A stretch of DNA of 64,000 nt from Panopea generosa (taxonomy: Eukaryota; Mollusca; Bivalvia; Adapedonta; Hiatellidae): contig CM055896.1 of the NCBI GenBank assembly GCA_029582155.1, positions 30,144,373 to 30,208,372 of the forward strand, read 5' to 3'. This document shows positions 56,859-64,000 of this stretch, one piece after another; position 1 is the first letter of the stretch, and each line of letters starts with the position of its first letter. Under the pieces are notes generated by a model. The model was not told the DNA's origin and ran no database searches. It saw only the letters and a list, made by a program, of their open reading frames with translations. The translations under genes and the position numbers were made by a program.

Positions 56859-57060
56859 CTACACGGTGGTCTAGTAGTTAAAATACTTTCTTATATACCC
56901 AGATGTTCCGCGAATGATTACTGGCGGGGTTTCGTCCGGTGATTTTCAAACATACTCCCACAGTGCCTAAGTCGTGCAAGGTACTGTGAAAGCATGCACA
57001 TTTGAATGGGATTTAAAGCAGTCTATATATCCCAGGACTTCTGTGTTAATCAATAAATCA
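56859..57060 (+). mobile_element. tRNA-derived SINE, family C
   Basis: The head has a box A (ACGGTGGTCTAGTAGTTAAA) and a box-B-like GGGGTTTCGTCCGGTGA. The body has CCCACAGTGCCTAAGTCGTG and GGTACTGTGAAAGCATGCAC, and the end AATGGGATTTAAAGCAGT. An AATAAA occurs at 57052. Different from families A, B and D. Confidence 0.65.
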
Positions 57061-57133
57061 AATGCTCGTAAACCTGTGCATTTTGTGTCTACACATACTT
57101 CTCATGAGATAGTGTTGCAGTATCAGTAGATAG

Positions 57134-57260
57134 TTGGTTGGGTGGGTGGGTTTGTGGGTGGGTGGGTGGTTTTGGGTGGATGGATGGATGGATGGATGGA
57201 TGGATGGGACGGATGGGCGGGCGGGCTGGCGGGCGGGCGGACGGACGGACGGACGGACGT
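57134..57260. repeat. Compound tetranucleotide microsatellite
   Basis: A run of (GGGT)n, then (GGAT)n, (GGGC/TGGC)n and (GGAC)n, a strongly purine-biased strand. The open frames read from it (Gly/Trp- or Pro-rich) are repeat artefacts. It leads into the 310-346-bp tandem repeat. Confidence 0.93.
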
Positions 57261-58900
57261 TCTGCTGGAAGTGTAGTTGTGAGGTGTTATAAAACATCTT
57301 TTTTTTTTCAGAAAACAAAACAAAAACTATTTTCTTTCAAACCCTAATATCACAAACCTTGAGATCCAACCCTAATGACACTAAAAAAGAATGAAAAAAG
57401 GTGAAAAAAAAGTAAAAGAAAAATGTGAAGAAAATTAAATTAACCCCACAAGTCCATTTGCACGGGTATTCGCACTTGTGGGGTGAACATTTCATCCCAC
57501 AAGTACACAAAAAAAAACACAAGTCCATTCTGTACTGGCAACTCACCCCACAAGTGCTGCTACATACGTACGGGCGGACGGACGGACGGACGTTCTGGTG
57601 GAAGTGATGTTTTGGGGTGCGGTTTTATATGTTATAAAAACATCTTTTTTTTCATAAAACAAAACAAAATCTTTTTTTTCTAACTTTAATGTCACAAACC
57701 TTGAGATCCAACCCTAATGAAAAGAATGAATAAAGGTGAAACAACTTAAAATAAAAATGTGTAAACATGGAATTAACCCCACAACGCCATTCTGTACGCA
57801 TTTCGCACTTTTGGGGTGCACATTTGCACCCCACAAGTATAAAAAAACACAATGCCATTCTGTACTGGCAACGCAACCCACAACTGCCGCTCCAGACGTA
57901 CGTACGGACGGACGGACGTTCTGGTGGAAGTGATGTTGTGGGGTTCGGTTTTTATATTTTATAAAACATCTTTTTTTCATAAAACAAAACAAAACCTATT
58001 TTCTTTCTAACCCTAATGTCACAAACCTTGAGATCCAACCCTAATGACACTAAAAAAGAATGAAAAAAGGTGAAAAAAAAGTAAAAGAAAAATGTGAAAA
58101 AAATAGAATTAACCCCACAATGCCATTTGGACGCGTTTTCGCACTTGTGGGGTAAACATTGCACCCCACAAATACCAAAAAACCAACAATGCCATTCTGT
58201 ACTGGCAACGCAACCCACAACTGCCGCTCCAGACGTACGGACGGACGGACGGACGGACTGACGTTCTGCTGGAAGTGTAGTTGTGGGGTGACGTTTTGAT
58301 ATGTTATAAAACATCTTTTTTTTTTCAGAAAACAAAACAAAAACTATTTTCTTTCTAACCCTAATATCACAAACCTTGAGATCCAACCCTAATGACACTA
58401 AAAAAGAATGAAGAAAGGTGAGAAAAAAGTAAAAGAAAAATGTGAAGAAAATTAAATTAACCCCACAAGTCCATTTGCAGGGATATTCGCAAAAATATAC
58501 CGAAAAAACCCACAAGTCCATTCTGTACTGACAACTTACCCCACAAGTGCTGCTACATACGTACGGACGGACGTTCTTGTGGAAGTGATGTTGTGGGGTG
58601 CGGTTTTTATATGTTATAAAATATCTTTTTTTTTTATAAAACAAAACAAAACCTATTTTTTTTCTAACCATAATGTCACAAACCTTGAGATCCAACCATA
58701 ATGACACTAAAAAAGAATGAAAAAAGGTGAAAAAAAAGTAAAAGAAAAATGTGAAAAATATAAAATTAACCCCGCAATGCCATTTGTACGGGTTTTTGCA
58801 CTTGTGGGGTGAACATTGCACCCCACAAGAAAAAAACCACCCCACAATGCCATTCTGTACTGGCAACGCAACCAACAACTGCTGCTCCAGACGTACGGAC
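57230..58900. repeat. 310-346-bp tandem repeat, five units
   Basis: The word AAACATCTTTTTTTT (AAATATC in the last) recurs at about 57293, 57639, 57965, 58310 and 58620, giving spacings of 346, 326, 345 and 310 bp. Each unit has ACAAACCTTGAGATCCAACC, AGTAAAAGAAAAATGTGAA, the inverted pair CTTGTGGGGTGAACAT/CCCACAAG, CCATTCTGTACTGGCAAC, and a (GGAC)n run before GTTCTGGTGGAAGTG. The (GGAC)n/(GACA)n tracts mark every unit boundary. Confidence 0.93.
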
Positions 58901-59036
<136 letters not shown>

Positions 59037-59438
59037 CAACATTTAACACTTGTGAGCTTTTTGTATTATGGGTTTAATCTCTATCCATGTTTATGAGTTA
59101 ATAAAATATTTCTGAAAATTGAATGTTAAGAGCTTTAATCTGTTTAAATATTGGGAGTTTTATTTTTAGTTACCACATACGGTATCTATGAACCACATGT
59201 CCCTATAAATTATCGGCTTTTTCCCCGCATTCTGTACAGACTATTAAATTAGATTAGAAAAACTATTGTTACATTTTGAATTGTAACTGTTTCAAAAAGT
59301 GTATGTTTTTTATCAAAAAGGGTTTGTGTCCAAATATTGAATAACTTTTTTATGTAATGTGTTTATCTTTCCTGTTCAATCAGATACAACTAGATAGTAA
59401 TTTATGCATTTGTGAACATTTATAATTATGTATATGTT
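59037..59438. other. Intergenic, nothing recognised
   Basis: AT-rich spacer. Confidence 0.4.
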
Positions 59439-59632
59439 AAACTGTATACCGGTGCTCGGTGAAACATAACTGAAGCAATTTTCCCAGCAGATACTACACC
59501 TACTCCCCGCACTCTACATCTCTACTCTACATCTGACAGACCATGCAATTTTAATATGCCACCCTTTGGAGGGATAAAAATTAAAATAACACTAATTATT
59601 TAACACCTGTGGAAAACTTATCAAAGAGTATT
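59439..59632. repeat. Duplicated block, copy without SINE
   Basis: Matches 61003-61130 + 61461-61538. Shared words: AACTGTATACCGGTGCTCGG, CTACATCTGACAGACCATGC, GTGGAAAACTTATCAAAGAG. It holds the uninterrupted form ATGCCACCCTTTGGAGGGAT at the place where the other copy carries SINE family D. Confidence 0.92.
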
Positions 59633-59925
59633 ATTTCACCTCCAACTAGAAACTAGCGATTTCATTGGACAAGAACAGTCAATTGGTGACCCCCTAAATT
59701 TCTATAGTGGGTCAATAAATGAGTTTTTATTGATATAACGTTCAGTTTAAAACATTAAAATTTTGAGTTGTACTTTTTTATGAAATAAAACAATATCAGT
59801 ATTTTATTTTGATCATTTAAATAACTATATTTTTAAAATGACTCCATCCCCACCCACCATTTTAATAATGAAATGAAACAATATCATTGTTTTGAGCATG
59901 AAAGGTGGTCGATGAAATCAATCAG

Positions 59926-59952
59926 TTATTTGGTCTGTTACTGACCAAATAA
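59926..59952. repeat. Short perfect hairpin
   Basis: TTATTTGGTC and GACCAAATAA form a 10-bp stem with a 7-base loop (TGTTACT). No poly-T follows and no function is known. Confidence 0.6.
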
Positions 59953-59989
59953 GTAATATTAACATATTCATAACCTCATAATACATGAA

Positions 59990-60990
59990 TATATGGACAT
60001 ATTTCCACATAATATGTAGACTGTCTCACCCAACTCCACGTAATATATGGACATATTTCCACATAATATGTAGACTGTCTGCCTCACCCAACTCCACGTA
60101 ATATATGGACATATTTCCACATAATATGTAGACTGTCTGCCTCACCCAACTCCACGTAATATATGGACATATTTCCACATAATATGTAGACTGTCTCACC
60201 CAACTCCACATAATAAATGGACATATTTCCACATAATATGCAGACTGTCTCACCCAACTCCACATAATAAATGGACATATTTCCACATAATATGTAGACT
60301 GTCTGCCTCACCCAACTCCACGTAATATATGGACATATTTCCACATAATATGTAGACTGTCCGTCTCACCCAACTCCACATAATATATGGACATATTTCC
60401 ACATAATATGTAGACTGTCTCACCCAACTCCACGTAATATATGGACATATTTCCACATAATATGTAGACTGTCTCACCCAACTCCACATAATAAATGGAC
60501 ATATTTCCACATAATATGCAGACTGTCTCACCCAACTCCACATAATAAATGGACATATTTCCACATAATATGTAGACTGTCTGTCTCACCCAACTCCACG
60601 TTATATATGGACATATTTCCACATAATATGTAGACTGTCCGTCTCACCCAACTCCACGTAACATATGGACATATTTCCACATAATATGTAGACTGTCTGT
60701 CTCACCTAACTCCACGTAATATATGGACATATTTCCACATAATATGTAGACAGTGTCTGTCTCACCCAATTCCACGTAATATATGGACATATTTCCACAA
60801 AATATGTAGACTGTCTGCCTCACCAAACTCCACGTAATATATGGACATATTTCCACATAATATGTAGACTGTCTGTCTCACCCAACTCCACATAATATAT
60901 GGACATATTTCCATATAATATGTAGACTGTCTGTCTCGCCCAACTCCACATAATAAATGGACATATTTTCACATAATATGCATACAGTCT
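59990..60990. repeat. 54-58-bp satellite
   Basis: About 18 units containing ATATGGACATATTTCCACAT, AATATGTAGACTGTCT and CACCCAACTCCACGTAAT. Units are 58 bp when they contain GCCT/GTCT after CTGT and 54 bp without it. Pairs of 54-bp and 58-bp units recur in the same order (about 60185-60360 and 60425-60620), showing block duplication. Trp-Ser-Trp-Val-Arg frames on the minus strand are artefacts. Degenerate units continue to about 62.93 kb. Confidence 0.95.
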
Positions 60991-61002
60991 GCTGCACTAT
61001 TA

Positions 61003-61538
61003 AAACTGTATACCGGTGCTCGGTGAAAACATAACTGAAGCAATTTTTCCAGCAGATACACCTACTCCCCGCACACTACATCTCTACTCTACATCTGACA
61101 GACCATGCAATTTTAAAATGCCGACCTTTGTAAGATTGTTTGTTTGTTTGTTTTGTTGGGTTTAACGTCCCACCCACTGTATTTCAGTCATTTGGAGACG
61201 CTTTTATCTACATGAGACAGATATAGTGCTGCCTCACTGTGGTACCACACCGTAGACAAGTGGAATGATACCACAGCCAGTCACATTATCCTGACACGGG
61301 GCCAACCAGTCCTGGAACTACCCTTATGTGCTGAGCGTCGAGCACAAGAGAGATATACCAATATCATTTTTAACGACTTTGGTATGTCGCGGCTGGGGAT
61401 CGAACACGCATCCTCCCGTTCCCGAGGCGGACCCTCTACCACTAGACCACCGGGGACGGTCCTTTTGGAGGAATAAAAATTAAAATAACACCAACTATTT
61501 AACACCTTTATTATGTGGAAAACTTATCAAAGAGTATT
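61003..61538. repeat. Duplicated block, copy interrupted by SINE
   Basis: Second copy of the block at 59439-59632, split by SINE family D at 61131-61460. The two copies flank the 54-58-bp satellite in direct orientation. Confidence 0.9.
61131..61460 (-). mobile_element. tRNA-derived SINE, family D, full length
   Basis: On the minus strand it begins CCGTCCCCGGTGGTCTAGTG with box A (TGGTCTAGTGGTAGAGGGTC) and box B (GTTCGATCCC). The body contains CTCTTGTGCTCGACGCTCAG and GTCAGGATAATGTGACTGGC, and the tail is AACGTTAAACCC-like (TGGGACGTTAAACCCAACAA) with a (CAAA)n run. Flanks CCTTTG and CCTTTTG look like a short target-site duplication. The empty site survives at 59.57 kb. Confidence 0.9.
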
Positions 61539-62977
61539 GACATACTCATAACCTCATAATACATGAATCGCTGACTATTCTTGAAAGTGTTCAACACAAT
61601 ACATGGACCTTTTCCCCTCACATTGAAAAGACAATCTCTCACTTAATATATGGACAGATTTCCACATAATATGCAGACTGTCTGCCGCATTATCTTCCAC
61701 TAAATATATGGACAAATTTCCACATATAACACTATTTGCCTCTAACATATAAACTGTTTTCAACAAAAAAATGTACTTATCTGTCTAACTTACAAGTTAC
61801 ATAATATCAAAATAGTGTAGAACTTTTACGGACCAAGATGTATTTACATGCTCGTCTACACCAAGTATTTATGATAATCATTTGAATGAAGTTTCATTGA
61901 AATAAAATTTAAAGAGCATGTTAGTTATCCTCATCTATTGCTGAACCTTAACTGTAAACTGAGTATTATTACCTCACAATACATTAATTGCAGACTATTT
62001 TTTCAATTTTGTGTGCAACACACTCACAGAGCTCTACAACAATGCCCATTGGTAATTAAAAAAATTAAGGCAGACAAATTATAGCAATGAATTCCATATT
62101 GAATAACTTTGACCTCTAGGTGACCTTTACTTTTGAAATAAGAGCATGCATTTTGTGCCAAGGCACCTACTCCCCAAACTCTGCATCTATGTTGAATTTT
62201 ATTGACTAAAAGTTAAGACAATACAAAATTATACCTCGGAAATTTATATTGATTAAATATGAATTTTATGCGTGAGACAACTCATTGAGCTCTATAATTG
62301 TGTAAAGAATAATAGAAATCCAATGAATAAAGTTATCATTAAAACAAGACAAAAGGACGATCAGACTCACCGTATAACTTTAATAAACACCCAACTATTT
62401 TAACACTATCTTCAACTTAATTTATGGACATATTTCCAAATAATAGACTATTTGCTATTTAAAAAGATATGGCCATATTTCCACATAATACACAGACTTA
62501 TTGTCACACCATCTTCCACTTAGTATATGAACTTGTATGTATAACTGAAGTATAGGCCAATCGTTTCAGTCATCAGTTGAGACCACATTTTCAGCAAAGG
62601 AGCTTGACAACTAAAATATCTCTTGTCTTTCTTCTGCAAGAAAATGTCCAAAAACACATTTAAAAACGTCTAGACCTTACCCTAGACCTTACATATTATT
62701 CTGCTGATGAAAACGTAGGAATACTAGGGGCTTTTTTGAAAAAATAGGAAAAAGTAGAAACACTTTTAGAAAAAAAGTAGGAAAACTCAGGAAAACTAGG
62801 AATGCTGGAGAGCCTGTATAATAATACATGGACAGATTTCCACATAAAAGACTATTTGCTGTTTAAAAAAAATGGACAGATTTCCACAATACACATACTG
62901 TTTGCCTCACCATTTTCCGCTTAATATATGGACATATTGGCCATTAACCCATTGGCAAAATCCAGCTATAGTCAATG
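61539..62977. other. Intergenic; degenerate satellite fragments
   Basis: Scattered words of the 54-58-bp satellite (ATATGGACAGATTTCCACAT near 61637, TGGACATATTTCCAAATAAT near 62424, TGGACAGATTTCCACA near 62830 and 62873, ATATATGGACATATTGG near 62925). A run of GGAAAAGTAGAAA-like purine sequence lies at 62745-62805. No exon seen. The last satellite word is within 50 bases of the stop codon of the minus-strand gene. Confidence 0.6.
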
Positions 62978-63186
62978 TTAATATTTCTTCAAGTAATTGT
63001 TTATTTTTTTCTTTATGGTTTCCCATGATCGCTCATGTAGTGATCCACCACACTCTCTACTTCTGGTAATGGCATTATAACACTCTTGCCGAGTTGGGCA
63101 GGTCCTTGTGGTTGTTTTGTTGAAATAGTCGGGCAGGTATCTTCTAAGCTCTTCCTCTTCCTCTTCGGACCATATTTGCCTTGTGC
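62978..63186 (-). CDS. Second gene, last exon: SANT/Myb-like domain
   Basis: On the minus strand, after the acceptor TTTTTAAATAG, two bases complete a Ser codon and 68 further codons follow: TRQIWSEEEEEELRRYLPDY, CPTRQECYNAI, ERSWETIKKKINNYLKKY, then TAA (62980-62978). The pattern Trp-x4-5-Glu-Glu...Trp-x2-Ile-Lys-x2-Ile is that of small SANT/Myb-like domains at the C-terminus of an uncharacterised invertebrate protein group; a DNA- or chromatin-binding role is inferred. It converges on the receptor gene. Confidence 0.75.
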
Positions 63187-63480
63187 CTATTTAAAAATGC
63201 AATATCAATGGTTGGACTGAACAGCTTACAATCAACAATTCACAATTCATCATTCACAAGAACTCACATAAGATTACATTTGAAAATGGCCAAACTGTTA
63301 ACATTTGTAATTTTTTAACATCTAGCTATTAAAATGCATATTCATGTCAAACACGGAATTTAATTCATGCTTATGTCTTTAGAAGTATATTGTCCCTAAT
63401 GTTTTACTTAAAGCTATGGTAGATAACTTGAGAGTACTTTTTTTAAAACCTTAGGTTTTTTAAGACCTATCTATTCTTAC
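63187..63480. other. Intron of the minus-strand gene
   Basis: Bounded by GTAAGA (donor at 63480) and the acceptor at 63188-63187. No other feature. Confidence 0.6.
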
Positions 63481-63552
63481 TTTTCTTAACTTTCTTTCGT
63501 GTCTGCAAAATGTCCACCCCATCGTCATTCATGAAGTCTTCAACAGCCAAAT
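63481..63552 (-). CDS. Second gene, penultimate exon
   Basis: A 72-bp exon after the acceptor ACATTTCAG, ending at AAAA|GTAAGA. It reads LAVEDFMNDDGVDILQTRKK and VKK: an acidic stretch then a basic cluster, possibly a nuclear-localisation signal (RKKVKK). It starts with two bases and ends with one base of split codons, matching both neighbours. Confidence 0.75.
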
Positions 63553-63884
63553 CTGAAATGTAAGAATCTTATAACTTCTTAACATTGAAAAAAAAAATTA
63601 ATTAAGTATAGTTGTAAGCTTTATCCAACTCTTTTTATTATTAGTATAAGATTAATGTTGACAGTAACTTTAAGAGTTTAAATTCAGAAGCTCAAACTTA
63701 AAGGAGACTAACTTAAATAGTTTAGATTGCAGAATACTGCCTAAAATGAAAGTTAGTTCTAAATCTGCAATGTTTGTTATAAGTGTTACATGACCGACGC
63801 TCTACTGTAGTTATAAAATATAGCTTTCATTATGTAAATAATGTAATCTTAAAAATAATTCATGCACATAAAAAAGAAACCTAC
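63553..63884. other. Intron of the minus-strand gene
   Basis: AT-rich intron, donor GTAGGT at 63884. Confidence 0.6.
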
Positions 63885-63974
63885 CATCACCTCCAGTGAC
63901 AGACACCCCCACTACAACGTCCCTGATATCATTGACTGGCGCTGCAACTTCAGTCTCATCCTCTTGGAGAATAT
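63885..63974 (-). CDS. Second gene, antepenultimate exon
   Basis: A 90-bp exon after the acceptor CTGCCTTTAG, ending at GATG|GTAGGT. It reads ILQEDETEVAAPVNDIRD and VVVGVSVTGGD, an acidic low-complexity linker with no known domain. Same 2/1 phase as the next exon. The gene continues beyond the window. Confidence 0.7.
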
Positions 63975-64000
63975 CTAAAGGCAGATATTTATGTAGGAGA

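Noticed and set aside
57340-58700. Telomere-like AACCCTAA words
   Set aside because: They occur singly, once or twice per 330-bp unit, not in tandem.
60026-60856. Family of Trp-Ser-Trp-Val-Arg proteins
   Set aside because: Products of reading the 54-58-bp satellite in several frames.
61376-61460. tRNA gene on the minus strand
   Set aside because: Good boxes, but they head a 330-bp SINE with a flanking duplication and an empty site at 59.57 kb.

Overview
This is AT-rich, intron-dense animal DNA, most likely from a bivalve mollusc. The clues are phase-1 exons of a lectin/EGF receptor of the kind expanded in bivalves, several tRNA-derived SINE families, decayed LINEs, a Crypton-type tyrosine-recombinase element, a DIRS-like fragment, and large satellites. 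The species cannot be told from the sequence. No operon, CRISPR array or other prokaryotic feature is present.

Main gene (+ strand, about 7.0 to 56.5 kb). I assembled it by eye from splice sites and reading phase. It encodes a modular single-pass membrane protein. The order is: one EGF-like exon (6998-7159); two F-type-lectin/discoidin-like domains, each split over two exons (12617-12814 + 20742-20963, and 28349-28549 + 30742-30930); a second EGF exon (33359-33496); a broken EGF exon (43052-43137); then five pairs of 8-cysteine EGF exons (A type + B type) from 44195 to 53683; a final EGF exon (54437-54577); and a transmembrane exon (56400-56527). Every extracellular exon starts and ends in phase 1. 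Without the broken exon this gives about 2.75 kb of coding sequence, roughly 918 residues. The architecture resembles Draper/MEGF10/SREC-type scavenger receptors with added lectin-fold domains, so a role in recognition or phagocytosis is an inference. The 5' end lies outside the window.

The introns hold most of the DNA: three LINE fragments inside them (7.35-8.33, 9.72-11.55 and 21.6-24.5 kb), a Crypton (16.4-18.8 kb), a DIRS-like fragment (36.5-37.3 kb), a 187-bp satellite (34.9-36.1 kb), a roughly 89-bp satellite with two hairpins per unit and higher-order duplication (38.2-42.25 kb), SINEs, foldback elements and local duplications. Upstream, 1.2-5.1 kb is a decayed LINE on the minus strand. 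The EGF cluster grew by tandem duplication of an A-exon + B-exon unit; one 2.28-kb duplication junction and one deletion inside an exon can be read directly.

Right end. From 57 to 61 kb lie microsatellites, a 310-346-bp tandem repeat, a 54-58-bp satellite and a duplicated block carrying a SINE in only one copy. From 62978 to 63974 three minus-strand exons in consistent phase form the 3' end of a second gene, ending in a SANT/Myb-like module. It converges on the receptor gene.
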